Shown: positions 1 through 8,971 of the stretch, one piece after another
How positions within the stretch are numbered: the first letter of the stretch is position 1
Layout of the letters: each line of letters begins with the position of its first letter
From: JBGAJN01 sp044224905
GTDB lineage: Bacteria; Verrucomicrobiota; Verrucomicrobiia; Limisphaerales; JBGAJN01
Length of the DNA stretch: 64,000 nt
Direction: 5' to 3'
Assembly: GCA_044224905.1 (NCBI GenBank)
Contig: JBGAJN010000002.1
Span: forward strand, 434,001-498,000
Position numbers and translations under genes: made by a program
Notes under the pieces: generated by a model
Seen by the model: only the letters and a program-made list of their open reading frames with translations
The model's database searches: none
Told to the model about the DNA's origin: nothing

Positions 1-1355
1 CCGAGCTTGTGCTGTTCGGGCGTCGGCAGGTAGCCGTGGGCTCCGTTGGCGATGGAAATGTTCATGAGCGGCTGGATCGGGCTGCGCTTCTTCAATTCGA
101 GGCCGATTTCCGCGAAGACCTCGAACGGCATCGTGGCCACGGCGAGGTCGCCGATGCGGTGCGTCTGCACCACGACGTCGATCGTCGGCGGCATATCCGG
201 CGAGGCATAGGCAAGCACGGTGGCGTAGGTGCTATACCGGCTGGTGCTCATGGGCTTGATGCGCTTCGCCTTCACCGACTCCGCCCACGCGACCTCTTCC
301 TTCGTCGGGTGGCGACGCTCAAAGGTCAGTGTGCGCTGCACCGACGAGAGCTTCACATGATCATGCCATTTCAGGGTTTTGTGAGCCTCCATGACTTTGC
401 TGGCGCACAGATCCGCCACCTCGCGGGCTTTTTCGAAAGGCTGATACTTCTTCTTCGGCTGCGGCCCTCGCTTCGCCAGTTCCTCGTCGGAGTAGCGCTC
501 GAGATTGTTCACGTCGCCGCTGGTGCCATTCGCCATGATGCCGACAAACGGCGGATCTTGATGACGATCCGCACCGAGCAGCTCACCCACGCGATTCGCG
601 AAGATCGCAAAGTAGTCCGCCGAGATCGTGTTGGGCGGCACGCCACCGACATAGTGCAGCCCGTAGGAGGCGAGCAGCGAGATCGGCTTTCCCGAAGTCG
701 ATCTCACCGAAACAAAAGTGATCTCCGGGTCCACCGGGCCGGCGGGCCGCAGCAGACCTTTGTAGCCGGGATTCGTGTCCACCTTCTCAATGTTGTCGTG
801 GGCTCCGTAGATTGGGCCGCGTTCCGGCTTCACGTACCACCGGCGATTGAAGACCTGCGTTGGCTCCTCGACAACGCCCCAGCCGATCTGCGCCGGCTCC
901 AGTTGATTGTGAGCCCGCAGCACACCGTCGGCGATGCGCCGGGTGAGAAACGCGCTGTATTCATAATACGGCTCGCCCTCGCGCTCCTCCAGCTTGGCTC
1001 CGCCCGAGGTGTGCGTGTGCGTCGCCGAGATCACGACACACTGCGGCGGGATACCGGTCATCTTTTCGATGATCTTCTTCGCGCCCGAGGCGACCTCCGC
1101 CGAGATGTGCCGCAGATCGACCACAACGAACGCCAGCTTTGCCCTCCCGTCGTCGAGCACGAGACAGCGGGCATGCAGCTCGTCATGAACGTGCGTCGCC
1201 GGCGGTCGGCTGGTGCGAATGGCAGGGTCGGCACCAATAGGCGGTGTAATGTTGCTCGTCGCCGCGCCCGCGCGGAAAACCGGTGCCGCGGCAAAAAGCT
1301 GGCCGCAAAGCGATGCGTACAACGCGAATAAAAAAATGACGGGGAATCGTTTCAT
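1..1355 (-). CDS. Neutral/alkaline ceramidase-like secreted hydrolase (3' end outside window)
   Basis: I translated this from the minus strand; it starts at the ATG at 1355 and is still open at the window edge (about 451 codons). The N-terminus MKRFPVIFLFALYASLCG is a signal peptide. The body begins with AATSNITPP, has an ATHTHTSGG zinc-type motif (H113, H115), an NGTSGDVNN segment, and a GAHGYLPTPEQ segment near the visible end. These belong to the neutral/alkaline non-lysosomal ceramidase N-terminal family, which Verrucomicrobia and Planctomycetes carry in many copies. Real substrates of such paralogues are largely unknown, so lipid amidase activity is only a family inference. It lies 58 bases downstream of the LamG gene on the same strand. 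A second member is at 25830-27275. Confidence 0.85.
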   Translation of the reverse strand, partial: MKRFPVIFLFALYASLCGQLFAAAPVFRAGAATSNITPPIGADPAIRTSRPPATHVHDELHARCLVLDDGRAKLAFVVVDLRHISAEVASGAKKIIEKMTGIPPQCVVISATHTHTSGGAKLEEREGEPYYEYSAFLTRRIADGVLRAHNQLEPAQIGWGVVEEPTQVFNRRWYVKPERGPIYGAHDNIEKVDTNPGYKGLLRPAGPVDPEITFVSVRSTSGKPISLLASYGLHYVGGVPPNTISADYFAIFANRVGELLGADRHQDPPFVGIMANGTSGDVNNLERYSDEELAKRGPQPKKKYQPFEKAREVADLCASKVMEAHKTLKWHDHVKLSSVQRTLTFERRHPTKEEVAWAESVKAKRIKPMSTSRYSTYATVLAYASPDMPPTIDVVVQTHRIGDLAVATMPFEVFAEIGLELKKRSPIQPLMNISIANGAHGYLPTPEQHKL

Positions 1356-1413
1356 CAGTAGTGCGTTGCCAGACTATGGGGGTAGTGAAAAGGTTTCAAT
1401 CCGAGCCGCATCA

Positions 1414-4400
1414 CTACGGATGCGTGACCCGCAGACGGATGAAGCGGCGCGCCGCAACGACGGTGTCGCGCGCGATGAGCGTGTTGGCATCGTTCTGCTC
1501 GGTGACGACCTGGTTGGTATTCCAGTCTGTTAAGTCACCGCCCACTTCGATTGCATAGAGGATGTCCGTGGCGGCGGGGTTCTTGGTGACGGTCAGGCGC
1601 AAATACTTGCTTCCTGAGATGGTCTCAAGGTCGAAGGCGAGGTTGCTTGCACCGGAGGCATTGGGGTTGGTCGCGAGCGCGTATTCCATGAGATTCGAGA
1701 AACCGTCACGATCGGGGTCGGCCAGTTCGCCAGCGATGGCGCTGTTGCTAGCGTTGGTTCCGAAGTTCGCGTGTTGCCAGGCTTGCCAGGGAGTCGGTGC
1801 GTAGATGAGCACGAGGTTGTTGCCGCTCAGTTGCACCGACCACGCTCCGCCGGCCGCGGGAAAGCCCGAGGAATCAATGGTGAACTTGTTGGTCGCAAAG
1901 CCCGCGATACCCGCAGTGGTCTGCACGAGGGTGAAAGTGCGGTTGGTTGCGGTGAAGTTCGTGAGCGCGAGCTGGCTCAAGGAAATGGTGACGAGTGTTG
2001 CTGAGGTGAGGTTCAGGGAGGTGGCGGTGATCGTGTCGTAGCCGGTGCCGGCGACGCCTGCCCAATCGGTACAGTCCCAGGCAATCGTGGAACCGGTTGC
2101 GAGCGACAGCGTGTTGTTAATGGTGAGATTGCCAGTGCCGGAGTCGCCGGGGGCGAGGGTTCCGTTGACGAGAACAGGACCGGTGAGCGTGCCCGTGCCC
2201 CCGAGGACGCAGCTTTGGCCAACGGTGACGGCTGTGTTGGCGAGCGAACCATTGACCAGCAATTTGCCGCCTTCCGCGGAATCGGTCGTGACCGTCGTGG
2301 TGCCGGTGTAGGTGTTCGCGCCGGTGAGCGTGAACACGCCGGAGCCTTCTTTTACCAATGATCCACCGCCAGAGATCACACCACCAAAAATCCGGCTGTC
2401 ATTGCCAGTGCCCACTTTCAGAATCGCGCCCGCGCCGTTGGTGATGCTGCCGCCGGTGCCTTGCAGCCCGCTAATGCGCAAGGTCCGGTTGGTTGCGATG
2501 CTCGCTACGGCGGAAACGGACTGAAAATTCAACGTCGCGGTCGGCGCATCCACGTTGGTGGCGACGGTCAAGCGGGCCGACGTGCCCAAGGTGAGTTGGC
2601 CGCCGCCCCAGCCACCGGCAGTCTGGCAGATCAAATCTATGACTTGGTTGGTGTCGGTGCCGGCGGTGCGTTCGACCAGCCAGTCGCCCGCATACCCGGC
2701 GAAATTCCCGCCGACCAGATACACCTCCCGCGAAGTCCCGGTGCTGTCGCGATAGAGATGGAGGCTGCCGGAGCCGCTCAGTCCGCCTTTGAATCGCAGC
2801 CAGCGCTGGAAGGCGCCGCCACCCAAAAAGAGGGTGTTGGCACCCTCGAAATTCACGGAGGTGTTCAGGCTCAGGTCGAGATTGCGGGCACATTCGGTCA
2901 TCAAGGTCGCATTGCGAACGGTGAGGTTGGTGATGTTGACGTCAACGAAGTCGGTGCCACCGCTGTTGAGCTTCTTCAAGTTGAGGGTTGCCCCCTCCGA
3001 CACCGTGAGGCTGTTGCCGCCGAACGTGTAAGTCCGCGGTGTGAGATCTTCCAAGGCGCCAGGGCTGATGGCGGTGAAGTTTCCGGTCACGAAATAGTCA
3101 CGGTTGCTCTGCGGCGCGCCATCGGGGCTCCAATTCACGGCGTTGGTCCAGATGCCGTCGCCGCCGCCGTTGTCGAATAAATGGTCCACCGTGGCCTTCG
3201 TGGTGAAGCGCCAGACCGCGCCCGGCACGACAACGCCGTTCGTGGTCACTTCATCCACGCGCCAGTAGTAAGCCGTCGAGACGGCGAGCGCGGGAGCGGC
3301 GCTGTTCGTGGTGTAAACTCCGAGATACTCCGGGGAGTTCGTCGTCGCATTCGACACGGCGGTCAGGTTGGTGCCGAGATACACTTGGAACGCGTAGCGG
3401 TTTGGCCGGCCGGGAATCCAGGCCAATGGATTCAACGTGCTCACGAGCGTGGTGGGGTTCCGGGGAACGGGCGCGCCGGCAGGGATCTCGTCGTTCGCCG
3501 CGAAAAGCCCAGCGACCTCGACGGAGCTGAGCGCCTGGTTGTAAATACGCACGTCATCCAGCACACCGGCGAGCGAGACGTCGTCGTGACTGCACGCAAA
3601 CATTTGCAGGGGCCAGTAGTTCTCAATGAAGCCGTCGGCAATCGTCGTGTTGGCGACGGGCGAACTCAGCACCTCCACGTTGTTGACCCACGCGCGGAGC
3701 TGCTTCGTCGTGCGGTTCATCACCATCGCGAGGTGATACCATTGATTGGTCGCGACGGCGGTGCCGGATTGAAGCACGGCGGCGGCGTTGGTGTTGTTCA
3801 GATCCGGCTCCGTCTTGCACGCGAAATAAAAGCTGCCGCCCACGACTGCGATTTCCCACCCGCCGCGGATGTTATCCAATCTCTCGCTGATCACGCCGCC
3901 GCCCTTGGTCAGGATCGGCAGGTCTCGGTTCGTTAAGGTGTTGAACTTGACCCAGGCGGAGACGCTCAGGTCGCCATCGAGCGGATCGCCCGCGTCGCAA
4001 CCGATCTGCGTGGAGGTGCTCGTGACACCGCCGACAAGATTCTCATACGCATTGCCAATCACGCCGGTCTGAGTGCCCGTCGCCAACGGAGTCATCCCGC
4101 TTCCCACCGTGCCGTGAGCCTGATACGGCCCCACGTCCCAAACTGTCACGCCGTTGGTTTCATCCAGCAGCCAGTGGTTCGCCAGTCCCGGGCTCCGCGT
4201 GTAGATTTTCACCAGTCCGGTGCGGTTCTCGATCCCGCCCGAATCGGCCACGTGATAACGGAACCGATCCACACCCGCGTGCCCGGGCGCCGGTGTGTAA
4301 CGCACCACGCCGCCCCCGAGATTCGTCACCGTCCCGCCCGCGTCCGAGACCGCAGCCACATAAGCGATGTGCAAGGCGTCGCCGTTCCCGTCGTAGTCGT

Positions 4401-5520
4401 TGGCCAAAACGTTGATGTCCACCGATTGACCCGGCAGCGTGTTGGCAAAATCCTCCATCGCATACGGCGCCAGCGGCGCGCCGTAAATGATCGCCGGGGC
4501 CGAAACGGCGGACGCCAGTTGCATCTGCTCGATCATCCGCTGCACGGTTCCCGAACCGAGCGACGATTCCGAACCGCTCATGGTGTCGTTGTAGGAGGAG
4601 TAATGCCCCACGCCCAAGCCGTGCCCGACTTCATGCCCGATGGACGCGGATTCCCACTTGTCCGGTCCTCCCGTCGTGACGCTGTGGCTGTTGGGGAAAT
4701 CCGCCGTGGCGGAAAAAACCGTCCCTGCCGATCCGCCGCCCGTGTCGCTGTCTAGTCGCACCTTGGTGTTGAACGGCCGCGGCGTAATGCCGTCGCTGCC
4801 ATTCCAGAATGTTTTCCAGTTCGCCGGATCGCCATTCAATCGCAGCACGACGTCCGTGATCTCCCACGCCAGCCCCATGTCGCGCGCATAAAACATGTCG
4901 GAGTCGTTGATCCGCTGCTCCGCCGCGGCGATCATGAGGGCGATGTCTCCGCCGAAGCGCGTCTTGGCGCAATAGCTGCCAGTCGTGTCCAGACCCACGC
5001 GCAGCTTGCGCATGTGCGTGCGCGGAATCAAAAAACCCTGCGCCGTGGGCGACACGCGGTTGGTGACCAGCGGAATCTCGATGTTGCCGGTCCCGGGGTC
5101 AGCCGTTCCCGGCGGACCGCTCAGGTCCACGGTTACATCCTCCGGTCGCGCCACTGAGTTGTTCCGCCCCTCGGTGACGTTCAAGGAGACCTTGCCGAGG
5201 TAATTGACAAAGCCATTGACCCGCAGGCTCGGGTCGGACTGCACATAACCCCGATACGTGGAGACCGGTGGCACGTTGGTCACCTGCACGTAGCCGCCAT
5301 TGGTCGTCCAGGTCCAGACCCGGTAATTCGCCGCACGCACCGAACGCTTGTTGAGAATGATGGTGTCGGGCAACCCGTCCCCCGTTACGTCCACGTTCGT
5401 CACCGTAAGTGTGTCTGGCAAAATCGCCGCCGACAACGAGAGCGCAAAAACGGCGAAGCCTCCGAACGCAGCCAAGAAACCGACTCGTCGTTTCGCGGAG
5501 TATAAATGAGACGTGTCCAT
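1414..5520 (-). CDS. Large secreted metzincin/LamG/autotransporter-strand protein
   Basis: 1368 residues with a signal peptide in the first 32. A metzincin zinc site, HEVGHGLGVGH at 296-306, is followed eight residues later by a Met-turn-like NDTMSG, so a zinc protease domain occupies about 165-345. Then come a cadherin-like (Big_9 type) domain at about 355-440 containing DINVLANDYDGNGD, a LamG/concanavalin-like domain at about 447-665, an Fn3-like segment at about 690-780, and autotransporter-associated strand repeats at about 800-1270 (SLVKEGSGVFTLTGANTYTG). Near the end is an Asp-rich DPDRDGFSNLMEYALATNP motif typical of calcium-binding type 3 repeats. Expected at the cell surface or outside the cell. 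The protease assignment rests on the motif; the substrate is unknown. The next gene downstream is the ceramidase-like gene. Confidence 0.85.
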   Translation of the reverse strand: MDTSHLYSAKRRVGFLAAFGGFAVFALSLSAAILPDTLTVTNVDVTGDGLPDTIILNKRSVRAANYRVWTWTTNGGYVQVTNVPPVSTYRGYVQSDPSLRVNGFVNYLGKVSLNVTEGRNNSVARPEDVTVDLSGPPGTADPGTGNIEIPLVTNRVSPTAQGFLIPRTHMRKLRVGLDTTGSYCAKTRFGGDIALMIAAAEQRINDSDMFYARDMGLAWEITDVVLRLNGDPANWKTFWNGSDGITPRPFNTKVRLDSDTGGGSAGTVFSATADFPNSHSVTTGGPDKWESASIGHEVGHGLGVGHYSSYNDTMSGSESSLGSGTVQRMIEQMQLASAVSAPAIIYGAPLAPYAMEDFANTLPGQSVDINVLANDYDGNGDALHIAYVAAVSDAGGTVTNLGGGVVRYTPAPGHAGVDRFRYHVADSGGIENRTGLVKIYTRSPGLANHWLLDETNGVTVWDVGPYQAHGTVGSGMTPLATGTQTGVIGNAYENLVGGVTSTSTQIGCDAGDPLDGDLSVSAWVKFNTLTNRDLPILTKGGGVISERLDNIRGGWEIAVVGGSFYFACKTEPDLNNTNAAAVLQSGTAVATNQWYHLAMVMNRTTKQLRAWVNNVEVLSSPVANTTIADGFIENYWPLQMFACSHDDVSLAGVLDDVRIYNQALSSVEVAGLFAANDEIPAGAPVPRNPTTLVSTLNPLAWIPGRPNRYAFQVYLGTNLTAVSNATTNSPEYLGVYTTNSAAPALAVSTAYYWRVDEVTTNGVVVPGAVWRFTTKATVDHLFDNGGGDGIWTNAVNWSPDGAPQSNRDYFVTGNFTAISPGALEDLTPRTYTFGGNSLTVSEGATLNLKKLNSGGTDFVDVNITNLTVRNATLMTECARNLDLSLNTSVNFEGANTLFLGGGAFQRWLRFKGGLSGSGSLHLYRDSTGTSREVYLVGGNFAGYAGDWLVERTAGTDTNQVIDLICQTAGGWGGGQLTLGTSARLTVATNVDAPTATLNFQSVSAVASIATNRTLRISGLQGTGGSITNGAGAILKVGTGNDSRIFGGVISGGGSLVKEGSGVFTLTGANTYTGTTTVTTDSAEGGKLLVNGSLANTAVTVGQSCVLGGTGTLTGPVLVNGTLAPGDSGTGNLTINNTLSLATGSTIAWDCTDWAGVAGTGYDTITATSLNLTSATLVTISLSQLALTNFTATNRTFTLVQTTAGIAGFATNKFTIDSSGFPAAGGAWSVQLSGNNLVLIYAPTPWQAWQHANFGTNASNSAIAGELADPDRDGFSNLMEYALATNPNASGASNLAFDLETISGSKYLRLTVTKNPAATDILYAIEVGGDLTDWNTNQVVTEQNDANTLIARDTVVAARRFIRLRVTHP

Positions 5521-5659
5521 TGGCGGCCGAGAATTTACCGCGTTCTATCATAGCAAACCTTTCCTCCCGTCAGCAAGTATCGGGTTTTATGACCGTAAAT
5601 ACCCCGTCCCAGCATCCCACATCCGCTAAACCGTTTTGCCTATTGAAATCGAAGTGGGT

Positions 5660-6331
5660 TCATTTGCCGAATTGTCCCTTGAGATTGGGCCAGTCGGGAT
5701 TCGCCTTAGCGTCCCAAACTTTCAAATTTCGGATGCGGAGATTCGTGCCGTTCACCGCGAACCAGTAGCGGCCTTTGGGCGAGGCGAGGAACGGATGCTT
5801 CGCCTTGAGCTGCGTGCCGGCGACGAGCGCGGTCATCTCGTCACCGCGGATTTCCAGCGTGAGCGGATACCACTCGTCGGTCTTCAGCTTCGGCGCGTAG
5901 GTCATGAGCGGGTGACTCGCTTGCTTGGTCCCGGGCTTCAGCTTCGGATCCGGGCTGTCTTCATAGAGGCCGATGGAGTTGGTGCGGATCACGAGCCGGC
6001 CTACGTGCTTCTCGTTGTCGAAACCTACGTAAAATGTGCGCGCGTCGTTGAGTCGGAACTCGCACGTGATGATCAGCGCCTCGACCTTGCCGGGATGGTG
6101 CAGCACCGCAGAGTGTTTGTCCGCGGCAAGTTCATCGCCGCGCAACTCGCCGTTGACCGTCTTCCACTCACCTTTCACCACCTTCCACTCGCTGCCGAGC
6201 GGCTTGGAGAAATCCGGCGCGAACGGTTCGCCGACCGGCAAGTTGAGCACAGGAGCCGTCGCCACAGAAAGCGCCGCCCACGCACCGGCGGTGGAAACCG
6301 CGAGCGCGATAAATGTCGCAACGAGTTTCAT
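5660..6331 (-). CDS. DUF1080-like secreted concanavalin-fold protein
   Basis: 223 residues. I chose the ATG at 6331 because it opens directly into a signal peptide, MKLVATFIALAVSTAGAWA; a longer frame from 6391 would add 20 polar residues in front. After the signal come DFSKPLGSEWKVVKGEWK, DARTFYVGFDNEKHVGRLVI and YWFAVNGTNLRIRNLKVWDA. These resemble DUF1080 / 3-keto-disaccharide hydrolase-like beta-sandwich proteins, which are common beside sulfatases in Verrucomicrobia and Planctomycetes. It is the last gene of the sulfatase run, 69 bases after the sulfatase at 6401-7924. A binding or hydrolytic role on sugars is inferred from family and context. Confidence 0.75.
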   Translation of the reverse strand: MKLVATFIALAVSTAGAWAALSVATAPVLNLPVGEPFAPDFSKPLGSEWKVVKGEWKTVNGELRGDELAADKHSAVLHHPGKVEALIITCEFRLNDARTFYVGFDNEKHVGRLVIRTNSIGLYEDSPDPKLKPGTKQASHPLMTYAPKLKTDEWYPLTLEIRGDEMTALVAGTQLKAKHPFLASPKGRYWFAVNGTNLRIRNLKVWDAKANPDWPNLKGQFGK

Positions 6332-6400
6332 AAGCAACTCAAGAAGTGGGTTTGTCTGGTGGGCGAATGTTCTCAACTGGTGGCGCAACAACGATACGAA

Positions 6401-7924
6401 TCACTGCGCCCGCAGCTTGGTCAACAGCGCCTGCATCGCTTGCAATTTCGCTGGCTCCGTGGTCGCGAGGTTCTTTTCCTCCGCGAGGTCGCTCGCGAGG
6501 TTGTAGAGCTGGGGCTGCCCAGCGGCCTTGCCCTTCGCCTCGCCTTTCGCGGCTTTGCCGTAACCGCCGCCGCCCGGAGAAATGTATTTCCAATTGCCGT
6601 CGCGCAGGCCGAACGGACCCTTGGTGCCGCCTACGTGGGCGACGAAATCTTTGCGTGCGGACGTCTTCGTCTCTCCGAGCAGAGCGGGCAAAACGTTGAT
6701 GCTGTCGGGACAATGACCGGCGGGAATTTTGGAACCCACGAGCGCCGCGAAGGTCGCCGGCATATCAAGATGCGCCATCAGCGCGGCGGACTCGGTGCCG
6801 GCTTTGATTTTGCCCGGCCAGCGTGCGATGAACGGCACACGGTGCCCGCCCTCGAAGAGAGTGCCCTTCGTGCCGCGAAAAGGAGCGTTCGGATGATAAT
6901 CAAAACTCCCCACGTCCTCGTAGCCGTCGTCCATCACGCCACCGTTGTCGCTGGTGAAAATGAAGAGCGTGTTGTCCGCAATTTTCAACTCTTCGAGCTT
7001 CGCCATCACCTTGCCCACTGCTTCATCCAATTCGTGAATCGAATCGCCGCGAATTCCCACCGGGCTCGTTCCCTTGAAACGCGGATTGGGCACGCGCGGC
7101 ACGTGAATGTTGTGGGTGGCGAAGTAGAGAAAGAACGGTCCGCTTTTGCTGTCCTCAATGAACTTGAGCGCCTTGCCCGTAAACGTGTCGGCCATGTCCT
7201 CGTCTTTCCAACGTGCGGCCTTGCCGCCCGTCATCCATCCGATGCGGCCCACGCCATTGACGATGGTCATGTCGTGACCGTGCGTGTGCTTCAGTTTCAG
7301 CAATTCGGGATTCTCCTTGCCGGTCGGTTCGTTGCCGATCTTCGCCTTGTAACTCACCGCGATCGGATCTTTCGGGTCCAGTCCCACGACGCGTCGACCC
7401 TCGATGTAAACCGTCGGCACGCGATCGCCGGTGGCCGCCATGATGAAGTTGTAGTCGAATCCCAGATCGAGCGGGCTGGGCTTGATATCGCCGTTCCAAT
7501 CCGGACCACCTTCGGGTCCAAGTCCCAGATGCCACTTGCCCACGATGCCGGTGCGGTAGCCCGCCGACTTCATCAGTGATGCCGCGGTCGTTGAGCCAGG
7601 ATCAATCGTCATCGCCGCGTCACCCGGCGCGATGCTTGAGCCTGGCTGTTGTCGCCAGGAATAAACTCCCGTGAGAAACGCGCGCCGTGTCGGCGTGCAT
7701 GTAGAGGCTGGCGAGTGGGCATCGGTGAACTTGCAACCCTGCGCCGCGAGGCGGTCGAGATTGGGTGTCTTCGCGTGCTTTGCGCCGTAGCACGAGAGGT
7801 CCGAATAGCCGATGTCGTCGGCGAGAAGGAAGATGATGTTGGGCTTGCTGGCAGCGGGAGCGTTCGCGCTCAACAAGGTTGAGGCAGCCAACAATGCGGC
7901 GCCGAAAAGGAAGCGGAGTTTCAT
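6401..7924 (-). CDS. Secreted arylsulfatase-family enzyme
   Basis: 507 residues, signal peptide MKLRFLFGAALLAASTLLSA. The sulfatase signature is complete: NIIFLLADDIGYSD binds the metal near the N-terminus, and CTPTR at 76-80 is the CxPxR site where Cys is converted to formylglycine. TGIVGKWHLG and FTSDNGGVMDDG are further family motifs. Length is normal for family S1. Such enzymes hydrolyse sulfate esters of polysaccharides or small aryl sulfates; the substrate cannot be read from sequence. It lies 33 bases after the serine protease gene and before the DUF1080-like gene, inside a same-strand run. A maturation enzyme (anSME or FGE) would be needed and is not in this window. Confidence 0.93.
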   Translation of the reverse strand: MKLRFLFGAALLAASTLLSANAPAASKPNIIFLLADDIGYSDLSCYGAKHAKTPNLDRLAAQGCKFTDAHSPASTCTPTRRAFLTGVYSWRQQPGSSIAPGDAAMTIDPGSTTAASLMKSAGYRTGIVGKWHLGLGPEGGPDWNGDIKPSPLDLGFDYNFIMAATGDRVPTVYIEGRRVVGLDPKDPIAVSYKAKIGNEPTGKENPELLKLKHTHGHDMTIVNGVGRIGWMTGGKAARWKDEDMADTFTGKALKFIEDSKSGPFFLYFATHNIHVPRVPNPRFKGTSPVGIRGDSIHELDEAVGKVMAKLEELKIADNTLFIFTSDNGGVMDDGYEDVGSFDYHPNAPFRGTKGTLFEGGHRVPFIARWPGKIKAGTESAALMAHLDMPATFAALVGSKIPAGHCPDSINVLPALLGETKTSARKDFVAHVGGTKGPFGLRDGNWKYISPGGGGYGKAAKGEAKGKAAGQPQLYNLASDLAEEKNLATTEPAKLQAMQALLTKLRAQ

Positions 7925-7957
7925 GCGTAATGGTAGTCGTTGGTTGGACTCGGGAAG

Positions 7958-8917
7958 TTACTTTTTCTTCGTGGATTTCTTTCGGCTGCGCGGCGCGGCG
8001 TGTTTCTCGGTGAGGCGGACGATTTCCTCAGCAGCCACGCAATAGCGAACCGGGCCAATGACCGTGGGGCCGGCGCCCTTGCCATCGTCGTCCACGAAAT
8101 TCGCGATGCTCTGGACTTGTGCGACGACATTGCCCGCTTCGTCCACGATCGGGCCGCCGCTGGAGCCGGGCGCAAAATCCGCCGTGACGTTGAGGCAGAG
8201 AATCGGCCGCGATGATTCGGCGCGTTGCTTCGTTTCAGGATCCGCGACATCCGCACCGAGCACGTCGTGCATCCAGTGCACGCGCGCGACCATGCCCTCG
8301 CTAAAGAGAAAATGGTTTCCGTCTGGATGACTCAGACAAAAGATGCGTTCGCCCGTGCGCACGCCGGCGCGAAGTCCGAGCGGCTTCAAACCCGTAACGT
8401 CGAGACGCAGTAGGCACGTGTCCGATTCCACGTCCGCCGCGAGCACTTCCTTCACCGGAAAAACATTACCTTTCGAATCCGCCGCGACGAAATATTCGCC
8501 CGTCTTCGGATCCGCCTCCTCATCCGTGCCGGCGGCGACATGATACGCCGTGCTCACCACTCCATCGGCGCTGACCACGAAGGCCGCGGCGGAATTAAAA
8601 TGCCACTGAGCGCAGTTCGTGCATTTATAAACCGTGCCCACTGCCAGCGTGCTTTGGCGAACGCGCTCGTAAAGATCGGGCGGGGAAAGTTTTTCGGTCG
8701 CGAGCGGCGCGAGCTTCACCGGCGAGTAAGTGCGTGTGAGTTGTTCCCGCAATGCGTCCGCACGCATCAGCGTGCCGGTCGTCTGCAGCTTGATGGCGGC
8801 CGTGATCACCGCGTCTTCAAACGCCTCGTCGTCCACGATGAAACGCGGAGCATTCTGGGCGAAAGAAACGGCTGCGAGGGCAAGCAGCGCGAGCAAGGTC
8901 GCGGTAAATCGGTTCAT
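7958..8917 (-). CDS. Secreted trypsin-like serine protease
   Basis: 319 residues from the ATG at 8917, chosen because it begins a clear signal peptide (MNRFTATLLALLALAAVSFAQ); a GTG at 8971 would add 18 non-hydrophobic residues. The chymotrypsin-fold triad is visible: H126 in STAYHVAAG, D166 in ESDTCLLRLD, and S253 in APGSSGGPIVD. A CTNC pair at about 99-102 may form a disulfide or bind metal. There is no PDZ domain, so it is shorter than DegP/HtrA. The C-terminus is very basic (RSRKKSTKKK). It sits between the metallophosphoesterase and sulfatase genes in one transcriptional direction. A role in processing exported proteins is a guess from context. Confidence 0.88.
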   Translation of the reverse strand: MNRFTATLLALLALAAVSFAQNAPRFIVDDEAFEDAVITAAIKLQTTGTLMRADALREQLTRTYSPVKLAPLATEKLSPPDLYERVRQSTLAVGTVYKCTNCAQWHFNSAAAFVVSADGVVSTAYHVAAGTDEEADPKTGEYFVAADSKGNVFPVKEVLAADVESDTCLLRLDVTGLKPLGLRAGVRTGERIFCLSHPDGNHFLFSEGMVARVHWMHDVLGADVADPETKQRAESSRPILCLNVTADFAPGSSGGPIVDEAGNVVAQVQSIANFVDDDGKGAGPTVIGPVRYCVAAEEIVRLTEKHAAPRSRKKSTKKK

Positions 8918-8971
8918 TAAGTTCGTAAAGTGTCGCCCCAACCCGCGTTCGCGCCAAGCTTTCAGTGTCAC

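Noticed and set aside
9..1331. 440-codon ORF on the + strand
   Set aside because: Its product is Arg/His-rich without motifs; the opposite strand encodes a clear ceramidase-like protein over the same bases.
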